DNA of 64,000 bases from contig JARGNG010000007.1 in assembly GCA_029213265.1 (NCBI GenBank), positions 92,767 to 156,766 on the forward strand, in the 5' to 3' direction. The notes beneath the pieces are model-generated. The model was not told the origin of the DNA. It worked only from the letters and a program-made list of their open reading frames with translations, and made no database searches. This document shows, piece by piece, positions 35,434 to 45,521 of this stretch. The translations under genes were made by a program, and so were the position numbers. This DNA is from Verrucomicrobiales bacterium (lineage in GTDB: Bacteria; Verrucomicrobiota; Verrucomicrobiia; Verrucomicrobiales; DEV007). Each line of letters starts with the position of its first letter. Position 1 is the stretch's first letter.

Positions 35434-37338
35434 TCAATACACGGAGAAACGATGAAAGAGGAAGCTCTCCAGCAGGAGGATGACCACCACGGCGGAAAGC
35501 AGCCACAGCTTCAATCTGGCTCCGATACTTCCTTCAACGGCGAAATAGTCATCGGAGGAAGTGTCCGCCTCTCCGGCCCGCGCCATGATGTTGCTCTCCT
35601 TTGCCGAAAGAATGTGAGACGCGCCGCGAACGCCTTCGTCTGTTTCCCACACCCCGATGCGATCCAGTTCGAGAACATCGTTGGCCAGGGGAAGTTTCAC
35701 TGTCTGGAGCTCATCGCCCTTCCACTGCTGCCAGGTAATGCTCTTTCCGGATACTTTCGCCAGATTACCACTCGAATGCAACTCCACCCCGGTGGACTCC
35801 ATGTCCCTATCGACAGCCCAGAGCAAGGCATTCCCGATCAGTAACGGAAAAGAGGCGGTGAGCGGCAATCTCTCGGAACGGCCCGGAGAGAAACCCATCA
35901 CGACCAGTCGCTGCCCTTTCACCTCACCCGCCGCGAGAACCGGCTCCCGACCGGCGAGCCACAATGGTTCCAGAGATCCGGTGCTTTGAAAGACCGCCGT
36001 TTGCGTTACCGCGATCCGGCTACTGCTGACACGGAAGAGAACCGGGTGCTCTTCATTTCCAACGCGGATGGAATCATAGGGAATCGGATTGGTGAGGGCT
36101 CGAGCCAGCACCGGACCGGAGCTGCCGGGAGGATTGATCACGATCGCGGGAATGTCCTCCGGCCACTCCTCCGGCAGCCAGCCATCAAAGATCACGGCAT
36201 CCACTTCTTCAGAAAGAGGCCACGCATCCGGCGAACCTTTCAGCAATTCAAAACTGCCTGATTCCTGAACCGAAGAAAGCGCAAAGCGGGTGTAGGGATC
36301 TTCGGCATCGTCCGGCCGAATCCAGGCCGCGAGGACGGGCTGAGCATCCGGCAGCGGGATCGTGACATGATCATCGAGATGAAAGAGGTCGCCTTCCGTT
36401 TTGAGGTGAAGGTGGAGCAGTTGCTCGCTCACTCCGTTGAGGCGAAAGGTAAGCCCGATACGCTCGCCGGGCTTCAGATCGATTTCCCGATACTGGTTGG
36501 GAATGCCACCTACGCTCACCTCGAGGCGGGACTGCACCTCCGCGCTCGCCGCTTCATTGAGGGCCAGTTGAACGTAGATTTCGTAGCGGGAGTATTCCAG
36601 CGGCACCGGGCGAATCTGAAAAGCGGTGATACCTCCGTTGAGAACTTCCGGCAGGGAAAGGTCCAACTCCCGAACGACAAGCCCTTCCGGAAGCGGGTCC
36701 GCGTTTTCCGCCGATACCCCCTCTTCCGACTCCTCCGTTTCGGGCAGGAGTCGGTGATCACTTGCATGCCAAATGGCTGCAGGCTCCTCCAGTCCGGCAA
36801 TCAACTTGGCGGCATCGAGGGCAGCCGCCGGATCATCCGACATAGGCCTCAGGGAAACCGAGTCGAGCCGGGAAATCAATTCCCGCCGCTTCAGGGTTCG
36901 CGGTTGCAGCACTTCGGGACGCACGTCGTAGGCAATCAGGGCAACACCGACTTCTTCGGGAACCTTTCCAAGTCGTTCCCGGAGAATCCGTTTTCCCGCT
37001 TCGAGGCGGGACTCGCCGTTATCATCGACGACGCCCATGGAGGCGGAACGGTCGAGGAGGATTACCACGGTGCGATATTGATCGGGATCGTCCTGTTTCG
37101 CGATGAGTCGGGAAAGAACAAACACAGCCAGACTCAGAATCAGGATGGTCAGCGCAAAGGAGAGCCACTTCTTGAGCCTGCGCAGCCAGGCCGATTCCTG
37201 ATGCTCCCTCGCAAGAGTCTTGAAGAACACGAGCGTGGAAACGTTGACCGTTTTCGACTTTCGCCGAAACAAATACAACATCAACGGGATGATCCCGAGA
37301 AGCAGCAGCCAAAGAAACTGTGGAGTGAGAAACTGCAT
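35434..37338 (-). CDS. BatA-type protein with N-terminal membrane domain and VWA domain
   Basis: 634 residues. The first 80 are an aerotolerance-regulator (BatA) N-terminal domain: FLTPQFLWLLLLGIIPLMLY, then FRRKSK and a second helix. The VWA domain follows with MIDAS DRSAS (96-100). Residues 230-600 have beta-rich and alpha/beta sections, and a C-terminal helix (WLLSAVVVILLLESF) ends at RFSVY. It lies 12 bp after the DUF58 gene and 4 bp before the last gene, so it is tightly coupled. The role is presumed to be membrane-bound VWA partner of MoxR. Confidence 0.88.
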   Translation of the reverse strand: MQFLTPQFLWLLLLGIIPLMLYLFRRKSKTVNVSTLVFFKTLAREHQESAWLRRLKKWLSFALTILILSLAVFVLSRLIAKQDDPDQYRTVVILLDRSASMGVVDDNGESRLEAGKRILRERLGKVPEEVGVALIAYDVRPEVLQPRTLKRRELISRLDSVSLRPMSDDPAAALDAAKLIAGLEEPAAIWHASDHRLLPETEESEEGVSAENADPLPEGLVVRELDLSLPEVLNGGITAFQIRPVPLEYSRYEIYVQLALNEAASAEVQSRLEVSVGGIPNQYREIDLKPGERIGLTFRLNGVSEQLLHLHLKTEGDLFHLDDHVTIPLPDAQPVLAAWIRPDDAEDPYTRFALSSVQESGSFELLKGSPDAWPLSEEVDAVIFDGWLPEEWPEDIPAIVINPPGSSGPVLARALTNPIPYDSIRVGNEEHPVLFRVSSSRIAVTQTAVFQSTGSLEPLWLAGREPVLAAGEVKGQRLVVMGFSPGRSERLPLTASFPLLIGNALLWAVDRDMESTGVELHSSGNLAKVSGKSITWQQWKGDELQTVKLPLANDVLELDRIGVWETDEGVRGASHILSAKESNIMARAGEADTSSDDYFAVEGSIGARLKLWLLSAVVVILLLESFLFHRFSVY

Positions 37339-37350
37339 GAATCCAACTAC

Positions 37351-38265
37351 TCAGGACGCCCCCGTAGCAAGAGCGGACCCTTTGGAAAGAAGGTCGAGAA
37401 AGAGGTCGTCAAAAGGAAGGTCCGTCCGCCACTTCTGATAGTCGATTTGGCGGGCCTGACAGGATTGATCAATGTCGTCGAGAAACTGCTGATATCGTTC
37501 TTCGTATCGCTTCCGATCTCGCGGCGTCAGCCAGAGGCGGCGCTGTTCTTTGGTTTCGACATCGACCAGTTCGATCTCGCCGTCGAGATCCGGTTTCTCC
37601 TCCCAGGGATGATAGACCTGAATGAAGTGAACTTCTCCCGGCCAGGTGCTGGCATGCCGAATCGCTTTCTGGGCCTCTGTCACGTCGCTTCCGTAGAGGT
37701 CGGAGATCACAAAGATGATTCCGTAGCGACGCCTGCTCGGGGAGAAGTCCTGAAAGCACTTATCCAGTCGGGTCAGTCCTCCGAATTCGAGGCCATTGGC
37801 AAAATCGAGAACCCGCTGCAAACTTCCCTGCCCCTTCATGGGCGGTGGCGGCTCCCCGACTTTCTCCCCGATCGAATACAGACTGACACGATGGTGACCG
37901 ACCAGCCCCATGTAGGCTAAAGCAACGGCAATTTTCAGGCTCGTCGTCCGCTTTTCGGGAAACGGTTCCACCATTGACCCGCTCGTATCGACAACAATAT
38001 GCACGTGGAATTCCTGAATCTCCTCGTAGAGCCGAATAAAAAGACGATCGAGGCGCGCGTACAACCTCCAATCAATGGCCCGGTAGTCTTCGTTGCCCGT
38101 GTAGTGCCGGAAATCCTTGAACTCCCGCGTAAAACCGGTTGCCGGACTCGATTGAATCCCCTTTTTGCGTAGCTGCTTTCGTTTCCGGAGACGCAGAAAC
38201 AATGCCTTGAGGCGCTCGAGAAACTCGGCATCAAACAATTCGTCTTCATCCCTGGAGGCAGCCAT
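37351..38265 (-). CDS. DUF58 domain protein (MoxR-associated)
   Basis: 304 residues. The DUF58 core is FTREFKDFRHYTGNEDYRAI followed by DWRLYARLDRLFIRLYEE (44-82). A VWA-like fold with MIDAS DTSGS (93-97) follows, and FVISDLYGSD marks the second metal position. No membrane helices are present, so it is cytoplasmic. DUF58 genes almost always accompany moxR, and the protein is thought to bridge the ATPase and the membrane VWA proteins. Here the large TPR/PQQ gene separates the two. Confidence 0.92.
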   Translation of the reverse strand: MAASRDEDELFDAEFLERLKALFLRLRKRKQLRKKGIQSSPATGFTREFKDFRHYTGNEDYRAIDWRLYARLDRLFIRLYEEIQEFHVHIVVDTSGSMVEPFPEKRTTSLKIAVALAYMGLVGHHRVSLYSIGEKVGEPPPPMKGQGSLQRVLDFANGLEFGGLTRLDKCFQDFSPSRRRYGIIFVISDLYGSDVTEAQKAIRHASTWPGEVHFIQVYHPWEEKPDLDGEIELVDVETKEQRRLWLTPRDRKRYEERYQQFLDDIDQSCQARQIDYQKWRTDLPFDDLFLDLLSKGSALATGAS

Positions 38266-38274
38266 TAGATTGAA

Positions 38275-41200
38275 TCAATTCGCGTCCCCATTGCCGGGGG
38301 TCGGGTTGGAAAGTTTCTTCGCCAGGCATACCAGCGTATTCTCGCCGAAGCGCGTGATGTAGTTCGTTCCGACAGCGAGATCATTCACAGGGAGACAGTA
38401 GTTGGGCTCGCCGCTCTCTGAAAAACGGATTTCCCCCTGCCAGGTGGATACGACCGGCGCTTTTCCGTCCTGTTCATCAAGATCGGTATCGGCGAGAAAG
38501 GCGGAAAGCTCTTCCGACCATTGGGAGGCACCGATGACCCGTCCGGTTAGGGCGTTGATCAGTTTGAAACCCACCTTTCCTCGAACCACAATTTGATTTC
38601 CAACAACTGCTGCACGAAGCGAAGGTCCCAGATTCGCGCAGTTCACAGAATGGACCCGTTCGAAGGCGAAGTCCAGATGGTGCAACTCCCGTCCATCGAG
38701 AAACCAGGCATGGTTTTCGACCCGGCCCAGAAAGGAACCGGAAGCTGGAAGCTCCCGTGAAGCAACAGGAAGCCGGACAGAAATGCGCTTTACCGATTCC
38801 CTCTGCATCAGCCAGAGGTAGCCGCCTTCGAGATGAGCATGGGCGGATTGGCCATCCTCCAGTCTCGCCACCGCCCAATAGACGGCTGGATTCACCAGGG
38901 CTGTCGTACTCCCATCACCAGACAGCGATGGAATTGCAGGGTTGTTGCTTTGGTCGCTCAAGAAATCAATGAATTGCCGATTTCCCTCCCTTGCAGCCCG
39001 GACTCCCGACTTCCATCGCTCCTCCTCGTCCGCGTTACTGTCATCCTCACCGAGTTGCGCACCCCCTTCATCCCGCCTCTTCCGCAGCAGGACCGGAAAA
39101 ATCATTTCCGATTCACCCGCAAGATTCCAGAGGGGTTCTCCGGTTTCCAAATCGATCACGACGGACTGCCTGCCGAACGCGAAGAGAATCTCCTGATCGA
39201 TTTGAAGACCACTGTTGAGTGATACCACGACCTCTTTGGATTCTCCCCCGCCATCCGTTCCTTCGCGCAACCAGAGTAGTTTGCCGGAGGCCGTATCAAA
39301 ACACGCCAAGTGGCCCGTTTCCGGATGAGACACGACGGCTCGCCCCCCGTCCACTTCAAGCAGGAAGCCAGGGCTCGCCCCAACACGACCTTCAGAATTA
39401 TCAGACGGCGATTCAAAAGGGATTTCACCGGACCAGATTGCTTCCCCGGAGATAGCGGAATACGCATGGAGCGATCCTCGTTCGATCAGGTAGAAGTTCC
39501 CCTCTTTGACCACAAAGGGCCGGGCGAGCTTTACCGATCGTTCCGGTGGAAGTGCACCGGATTCTCCGAAATTCGGTTTCCCGAAAAACAGATTGGCTTT
39601 GGATTGGCTGGCTTTCGCTATAGAACCGAACTGCTCCCGCCAGAGGAGTTTTCCGGTTTCGAGATCGACCGCGTAAACGACGCCCCGATCGTCCAGCGCA
39701 AGGACAACATCCCCCGTAGCTCCCGTTCGAATGATTCGGGAACCGTAATCCGCTTCGAAGGCCCATTTCGTTTGAGGGGAGCTGGATAGGAACTCCGGAT
39801 CCTCCGCTGTTTCCGATTCGTCGGAAACGGACAAAGGATTCAAAAGCTTTTTGGCGCCTTCAAGGGACAGCCTCATTCCATCGGGAAACACGATATCCTT
39901 CTGTTTCAATTCCTCCGCGCTGGCAAGAAGCCGCTCCATTGCTTCGTCGGACTCCTCCGTGCGCCCTAGCGTCCCTAGAACGATCGCGCGTGACCATTCG
40001 GTCCACGCCCGGTTCCGGAAATCATCCGATGCACGATTCACCGAGGCGAGAATCGGCAGAATCTCCTCAAACCTCCTCGGGTCACCCGTAGCGATCAGGC
40101 GCGAAATTGTCCTCCAATAGGATGCGGCGAGGTGGCGCGAAAGCGCACTGATCGATTCTTCACGAAGTTCAACACCGGCAGACCCCTCCTGCAGACTGCG
40201 AACCACGGCACGAAATTCCTCTTCATTTTGGAGGGACGCGAGCAAGGTGAGCCGCTTCTCCCAACTGAAAACATCTTCCGGCACGAGCCGGTTCACTGCC
40301 TCCAGCGCACTTTCGGCTTCCCTGAGAAAACGATACTCGACCAGAACCGCGACGGCCTGCTGAACCAGAGGCGCATCTGCCACCTCCGTCAGATTCATTC
40401 CGAGAAGTAGATCCTGAGCCAGATCAACTCGGTTTGTCCGATGGTAGACGAGAGCACGTTGGAGGTCATACCGGGTTTTGTTTTCCGGATCCTCAGTGGC
40501 CAGCAACTGCAACTGCTCATCCACTTCCGCTCCTGCATCCGGACTCGACTCGAGGACACCGACGAGAAATCTTCGGAGACGAATTCGAAGCTTGGCATCA
40601 AAGGTCCCCTGCGCCAGTTGATCCCGAACCGAACTGGCGACCCGATCCGTCAGTAGCCGCTGCCGGCCGGCCTCACAGAGAATTACAAACTTCTCCACCT
40701 TGTCCTCGGGCCATTGATCGGTCGTAAAAGAGAAGCGGTTTTGTTCGTTATCGAAAAACTGGTCAAGACGTTCCAGGTTTTCATTCGCGACCACAGCAGC
40801 ATCGAGCCACTGCGAATACCGCGCCGGAGTATCGGTCATTTCCCGAGTTTTAGAAACCAGAGCGGCCGTTGCTGTGCCATCGCCGAGCTCACTCAGGACG
40901 ACTACCTGGAGAAGGCCCAATTCAAAGTCGGATTCACCTTGAGCCAGTTTGGCTCCCAGCACCTCCCGTGCTGAGACAAAGTATTGCTCCGCGATCAGAA
41001 ATTCGACAAGGTCTCGAACCGATTCAGGAGTCGCCTCTCCCGGAATCAGTCGACCAATCAAAGCGTCCACCGCAGAACGATTCTGCCGCGACTCGTAGAT
41101 CTCGGCGAGTTCTCTCGCGACACTGAGTTCGCGGGGATAATTTCGAACATACTGCTCAAGGTAGACAGACGCGGCATCCATTCGCTCGATTGACCGGAGG

Positions 41201-42405
41201 TAACGCTGCAATTCGAGAATTCGTTTCGAGGCACCCTCTTCTTCCAATCCTGCCACCACCACCTTGAAATCCTGTTCCGCATCAGCATCGCGCCCCAGTG
41301 CGTAGTGGACCTTGACGAGCTGAAATCGCAGGTCGGCACGCTCCGGATCGTCTTCGAGACGGGCTTCCAAAAAAGCCTCCGAAGCATTGAGGTCGCCGAT
41401 TCCATGGATCAGATCCACCGCCCTGGATTCCATCAATCCACCGGAGGTAAAAAACGAAGCCGCTTGCACCAGAACTTCGGCCGCCTTCGACTGCATTTCA
41501 CTCGCCACGAGAATTTCCGCATATTCCAGCGCGGCATTTTCGCTATCGGGACTTTCTACAAAGGTGGCCCGGAAATCTTCCAGCATCGCATCCCGTTCTT
41601 CGGTCGAGGCGATGACACCGACCCGCATCGTAATGATCTCCTGACGACGCCAATGGTCGGGGGACAGTCGTTTGAGAATTTTATCAAGAATCGTCCCTGC
41701 ACCGGAACGATTTCCGGACTCCGCCTCCGCCCTCGAAAGAAGGATCTCGGCTTCGATTTTCGCTTCGGGCGACAAATCACCCTCCAGGGCAAGTCCCAGT
41801 GCCTGTCGGCTCAGATTCCAGAAGGAATAACGCTGCATCAACTTCGCCGTCGCGAGAAAGGACTCAGCGGATTGCTCTTCATAGGTGAGAAGCTTTGCGA
41901 GCTGCTCCGAAGCCAGGGCACGCGCTTTCTCACTGCTCGATAGCTGAAGCAGTTCTTCAAGCCACTCACTCCGCCGGGCTGGATTTGTCTGCAGATCGAT
42001 GGCTTTGGACAATGCCTCCACCGATCGTTCGTCCCCCTTCTCTTCCAAAAAGGAAAACAGGAGATATTGAAGCGCAGGAAATTCAGGGTGAAGCGCCACC
42101 GAAGAGGCCACCAGTTCTCCAACCCCGGATCGATCGGTTGCCTGAATGATTCGTATCAGGACCACCTTGGCACCGGCATCATCAGGATACTGCTCAGTGT
42201 GACTTCGATACAGGCCGACCAGTTCATCAGTCCGGTCTGCGCTTTCATACAGATCAACCAGCGAAGCAAGCGGCTGCTCCAACATCGAGTCATAGTGAAG
42301 AGCCGTCCTCAGCTTGAGCGACGCCGCCGTAAAATCCTCATTCGACAGTTGCTGCGCGCCCGAGAGCAGGGGCACCAACAACACAAAGGAATACACCAAC
42401 GCCAT
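38275..42405 (-). CDS. Very large exported TPR and PQQ-propeller protein
   Basis: The reading frame runs up to 42540, inside moxR. The ATG at 42405 gives 1376 residues with a signal peptide (MALVYSFVLLVPLLSGAQQ); a GTG at 42456 is an alternative. About residues 20-900 are helical tandem repeats of TPR type, rich in Leu/Ala/Glu (for example LADLRFQLVKVHYALGRDA-like units). The last 430 residues form a PQQ-like beta-propeller (AVDLETGKLLWREQFG, YAVDL, CFDTASGKLLWLREG, VIDLETGEPLWNLAG). In classical Bat operons a smaller TPR protein (BatC) is found; this one may replace it and add a periplasmic scaffold. No cofactor-binding site is evident, so the propeller is likely a binding surface. Confidence 0.8.
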   Translation of the reverse strand: MALVYSFVLLVPLLSGAQQLSNEDFTAASLKLRTALHYDSMLEQPLASLVDLYESADRTDELVGLYRSHTEQYPDDAGAKVVLIRIIQATDRSGVGELVASSVALHPEFPALQYLLFSFLEEKGDERSVEALSKAIDLQTNPARRSEWLEELLQLSSSEKARALASEQLAKLLTYEEQSAESFLATAKLMQRYSFWNLSRQALGLALEGDLSPEAKIEAEILLSRAEAESGNRSGAGTILDKILKRLSPDHWRRQEIITMRVGVIASTEERDAMLEDFRATFVESPDSENAALEYAEILVASEMQSKAAEVLVQAASFFTSGGLMESRAVDLIHGIGDLNASEAFLEARLEDDPERADLRFQLVKVHYALGRDADAEQDFKVVVAGLEEEGASKRILELQRYLRSIERMDAASVYLEQYVRNYPRELSVARELAEIYESRQNRSAVDALIGRLIPGEATPESVRDLVEFLIAEQYFVSAREVLGAKLAQGESDFELGLLQVVVLSELGDGTATAALVSKTREMTDTPARYSQWLDAAVVANENLERLDQFFDNEQNRFSFTTDQWPEDKVEKFVILCEAGRQRLLTDRVASSVRDQLAQGTFDAKLRIRLRRFLVGVLESSPDAGAEVDEQLQLLATEDPENKTRYDLQRALVYHRTNRVDLAQDLLLGMNLTEVADAPLVQQAVAVLVEYRFLREAESALEAVNRLVPEDVFSWEKRLTLLASLQNEEEFRAVVRSLQEGSAGVELREESISALSRHLAASYWRTISRLIATGDPRRFEEILPILASVNRASDDFRNRAWTEWSRAIVLGTLGRTEESDEAMERLLASAEELKQKDIVFPDGMRLSLEGAKKLLNPLSVSDESETAEDPEFLSSSPQTKWAFEADYGSRIIRTGATGDVVLALDDRGVVYAVDLETGKLLWREQFGSIAKASQSKANLFFGKPNFGESGALPPERSVKLARPFVVKEGNFYLIERGSLHAYSAISGEAIWSGEIPFESPSDNSEGRVGASPGFLLEVDGGRAVVSHPETGHLACFDTASGKLLWLREGTDGGGESKEVVVSLNSGLQIDQEILFAFGRQSVVIDLETGEPLWNLAGESEMIFPVLLRKRRDEGGAQLGEDDSNADEEERWKSGVRAAREGNRQFIDFLSDQSNNPAIPSLSGDGSTTALVNPAVYWAVARLEDGQSAHAHLEGGYLWLMQRESVKRISVRLPVASRELPASGSFLGRVENHAWFLDGRELHHLDFAFERVHSVNCANLGPSLRAAVVGNQIVVRGKVGFKLINALTGRVIGASQWSEELSAFLADTDLDEQDGKAPVVSTWQGEIRFSESGEPNYCLPVNDLAVGTNYITRFGENTLVCLAKKLSNPTPGNGDAN

Positions 42406-42484
42406 CTTCCGAAGGAGATGGCGCAAGTTCGATGTGACTGTTGAAAATGTTTTCACGGAGGCTTTCAAAAACGCAAACAATGCT

Positions 42485-43489
42485 CTACACCGCAATCGAA
42501 GTCGGGATTGAATCAATGACCCCCTGGACGAGTTGATCAATATCCTTTGACTCCGCCTCTCCCTGGAAGTTCAGAATGACGCGATGACGAAGTGCCGGAA
42601 GAGCGACCCGGCGAATGTCGTCGATGGAAACGGCAGTCCGCCCATCCAGGGCACAAATCACGCGGGCTCCGCGAATCAAAGCCTGCATTCCCCGGGGACT
42701 CGCGCCGTAGCTCACGTATCGGTCGACGTCGGCAACCCTGGCCTCATCTTCCGGATGTGTCGCGAGCACAATTTGCGCCGCATACTCGGTGACATGATCG
42801 GCGACTGGAACACTCGCTACGATCTTTTGGAACTCGATCAGCTCATCTCCACCCACGACCTGCTGGAGGCTTGGGGCATCGAAGCCGGACGTCCGTTTTG
42901 AAATTTCGACGAGCGTCGCTTTGTCCGGAAAGGGCACCCGGAGCTTAAACAAGAACCGGTCCGCCTGCGCTTCCGGAAGCGGGTAGGTGCCCTCCATTTC
43001 CATCGGGTTTTGTGTCGCCATCACAAAGAAGGGCTGTGGGAGCATCATCGTCTCCCCTCCCGAGGTCACCGCGCCCTCCTGCATCACCTCGAGCAGAGCC
43101 GCCTGCGTTTTCGGAGTCGCCCGATTGATCTCATCAACCAGGATCAAGTTGGCAAACACAGGCCCCTGCTCGAAATGCATCACGCGGCGGCCTTCGTCGT
43201 TCTCATTCACAATGTGAGTTCCGAGAATGTCGGCGGGCATCAGATCCGGAGTGCACTGAATTCGTCCGGGAGAAAGCCCCATTACTTTGGAAAGAGTCTG
43301 CACAAGAAACGTTTTCCCGAGTCCGGGAACTCCCTCAAGAAGGATGTGACCGCGGGAAAAAACCGCGGCGAGGGAGTCCGTCAGCAGATCGTCGTATCCC
43401 ACGATGGCTTTTTGGATCTCCGCCTTCATTTCGGCAAACTTCGCCTGAAAACGTTCCAGATCTTTTTCCAGTTGATTTAAATCACTCAT
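42485..43489 (-). CDS. MoxR family AAA+ ATPase
   Basis: 334 residues. Walker A GVPGLGKT (53-60), Walker B LILVDE (115-120) followed by INRATPKTQAALLE, sensor ATQNP (158-162) and the lid domain with SPRGMQALIRGARV. MoxR ATPases act as chaperones that load or remodel VWA-domain proteins and metal centres. It follows the 653-residue membrane protein by 17 bp and precedes the TPR/PQQ gene. Confidence 0.95.
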   Translation of the reverse strand: MSDLNQLEKDLERFQAKFAEMKAEIQKAIVGYDDLLTDSLAAVFSRGHILLEGVPGLGKTFLVQTLSKVMGLSPGRIQCTPDLMPADILGTHIVNENDEGRRVMHFEQGPVFANLILVDEINRATPKTQAALLEVMQEGAVTSGGETMMLPQPFFVMATQNPMEMEGTYPLPEAQADRFLFKLRVPFPDKATLVEISKRTSGFDAPSLQQVVGGDELIEFQKIVASVPVADHVTEYAAQIVLATHPEDEARVADVDRYVSYGASPRGMQALIRGARVICALDGRTAVSIDDIRRVALPALRHRVILNFQGEAESKDIDQLVQGVIDSIPTSIAV

Positions 43490-43506
43490 ACTAACACTGA
43501 TAAATT

Positions 43507-45468
43507 TTACTTGGCTGTCTCTTCTTCTTCGAACTGACGGCGAATCGCGGAAAAATAGCGAATAACATGTTCTCTCCTCGACATGGGAAGCGATTTCCCG
43601 TCGAGCGCCTGCTCCTCTGCGGAGATGAAATCAGCCATAATCTCCTGTCGGGTTCGCGTGGCGTTTTCTTGGCGGGCCTGCCCTTCCACAGCACGCACGG
43701 AGGACTCCCCGTTCTCGTTGATCTGGGCAACCACTTCCGAATCCTTCCTCGCCTGCAAGGCCTCCGTTTCATTGTCGAACATTTCGGCCGTACCGGAACC
43801 GGCTTCGTTGCCGCCCCTTCCCGCCTGATTGGAAGTGCCGCCTGACATAGCCATTCCGGCTCCCTGGCTTGCCTGCCCCGGATCCATTCCCGGAACCGGG
43901 GCACTGAGCATACCTCCCTCTCCCTGGCCGTCTTTGGCTTTATCCGAAAGTCCCATTCCCTCCCCCTGGTCGCCCTGAGGCGGATTCTCGCCGGGAACCG
44001 GAGCCTTCATCGCCTTAGCCTCCCCGCCTTTCTGGCCGTTTTGATTCTGGTTTTCCGCCTGAGTCACACCGGGCACAGGTGCCACGTTCTGCGACTTCGG
44101 ATCCCCGCTGCCTTCCTGTCCCTGGGTACCCGATTGCGGTTGCTGAGCCCCGCTTTGAGCCATTTGCGGAGCGAGAAGTTTCTGCAGATCTTCCGGCACG
44201 CCGTCCGCATCGAGTCCCTTCAGCCCCGCCGGAGCGGCCCGCTCATCGCGGTTTTCCTCCGCAATTTTCTCCATCTGCTGCAGCTCACTCCCGCTGATTT
44301 CGCTACCCGCATCCCGGAGAGAATTGGCCAACTGCTCCAGCTTTTCCTTCGCCTCCTCGCGACTGCCCAGAAAACGGAAGTGTTTCGCGAGTTCTTCAAA
44401 TTCCCGCGCCGCGGGCCTGGGTTGAGAATCAAGCATTTTGCGGGACGCGTTGCCGAACCGTTCCCCGACAGGTCGCGCTTCGTCAGCGTCCGTGGCCTCG
44501 TTCATGATGCTTTCCAGGGCCCCGGTCACCCGCTCACCGGTTTCCCTGGTAATCTCCGGATTGTTGAGCACCCCATGCAATTCCATGGCTTCGAGCGCGG
44601 CAGGTTCCGCGTCCCGGTCGCGGATCGACAGAGCAAGGTCGCCGGTATCCGGATGACGCGCCATCTCCTCCAGCATCTCAGCGGAGGCCCACTCGTCTTC
44701 CCCCATTCCCAGCTTATCTGCGAGTTTCTCGGCCGCACGGGCTCTCGCCTCGAGGGCATCGAGCATTTCCCCGGCAGTCAGGCCATCCGCTTCGGCAAGT
44801 CGGTCGGACATTTCGGTCACTTCGACGCGAAGCCGCTCGAGTTCCTCTTTCTCGTCCTCACGGAGAGATTCGAGATTCTTCACCTGTTCCGCCTCACGGG
44901 CCAACTCCTCCGCCTGCACCGCGGCCGCATCCTGCATTTCCGGAGTCAAAACGAGATCTTCCGCTGCCGTGGGAATCCGGCCCAGCGAAGTCATGGCGAG
45001 GAGAACGGCCATCAGCGGAAACACCCACACCCATTTGAGGGAGGGAAGAGGGAGTGCCTCAGGGAAACGGTTTGCCGCGTCACCGATCGTTTTCTCGGCC
45101 CGCAAAATATGAACGGTCATGGCCTCGTCCCGTTTCCCGTCTTTCAAAAAGGCCCACGCCGAGGAGAATCGATCTTTCCAACCACCGAGCCGGTCCAGCA
45201 ACAGAAGCGAGTCCAAATCACCGGGCCGCCGGAGGAGGGAAAAGAGAAATCCACCGAGCAACCAGAGAGCGAGCAGTCCGAGAACGACCTGGATTTCCCC
45301 CTCCCGCCAATTCAGAAACTGGCGGAGTAGGAGAACGGCAAGGATCGCCACCAGTCCAGTCCCCCAATGGCTAACCCGAAGCCACCGGACAAAACGCACC
45401 TGCCCAACCCTCTTCTGCACGGCAGAAGAAGCTTTCTGAAAAGCCTGCAATTGGGGATTGGTTTCCAA
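43507..45468 (-). CDS. Membrane protein with coiled-coil and APVPG-repeat region (DUF4175-like)
   Basis: 653 residues from a TTG start (no ATG nearby). Two membrane helices at about 35-70 and one at 147-166, then a long Glu/Ala/Arg helical region (180-430), a Gln/Gly/Asn/Pro-rich low-complexity part (430-570) and a final helical segment. Within the low-complexity part VAPVPG, KAPVPG and SAPVPG recur about every 35 residues. The layout resembles DUF4175 proteins found upstream of moxR in several Gram-negative phyla. It opens the ATPase part of the operon. Confidence 0.75.
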   Translation of the reverse strand: METNPQLQAFQKASSAVQKRVGQVRFVRWLRVSHWGTGLVAILAVLLLRQFLNWREGEIQVVLGLLALWLLGGFLFSLLRRPGDLDSLLLLDRLGGWKDRFSSAWAFLKDGKRDEAMTVHILRAEKTIGDAANRFPEALPLPSLKWVWVFPLMAVLLAMTSLGRIPTAAEDLVLTPEMQDAAAVQAEELAREAEQVKNLESLREDEKEELERLRVEVTEMSDRLAEADGLTAGEMLDALEARARAAEKLADKLGMGEDEWASAEMLEEMARHPDTGDLALSIRDRDAEPAALEAMELHGVLNNPEITRETGERVTGALESIMNEATDADEARPVGERFGNASRKMLDSQPRPAAREFEELAKHFRFLGSREEAKEKLEQLANSLRDAGSEISGSELQQMEKIAEENRDERAAPAGLKGLDADGVPEDLQKLLAPQMAQSGAQQPQSGTQGQEGSGDPKSQNVAPVPGVTQAENQNQNGQKGGEAKAMKAPVPGENPPQGDQGEGMGLSDKAKDGQGEGGMLSAPVPGMDPGQASQGAGMAMSGGTSNQAGRGGNEAGSGTAEMFDNETEALQARKDSEVVAQINENGESSVRAVEGQARQENATRTRQEIMADFISAEEQALDGKSLPMSRREHVIRYFSAIRRQFEEEETAK

Positions 45469-45521
45469 AATCAGTGTAGGAAAGGTTATGGCCTGCCAAC
45501 AGAATCAGCCACCTGACATGC

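Noticed and set aside
36367..37920. A 517-codon open frame on the plus strand
   Set aside because: Antisense to the BatA-type and DUF58 genes; no domain, Arg/Gly-rich shadow composition.
44041..45330. A 429-codon open frame on the plus strand
   Set aside because: Shadow of the 653-residue membrane protein gene; no signal, no domain.
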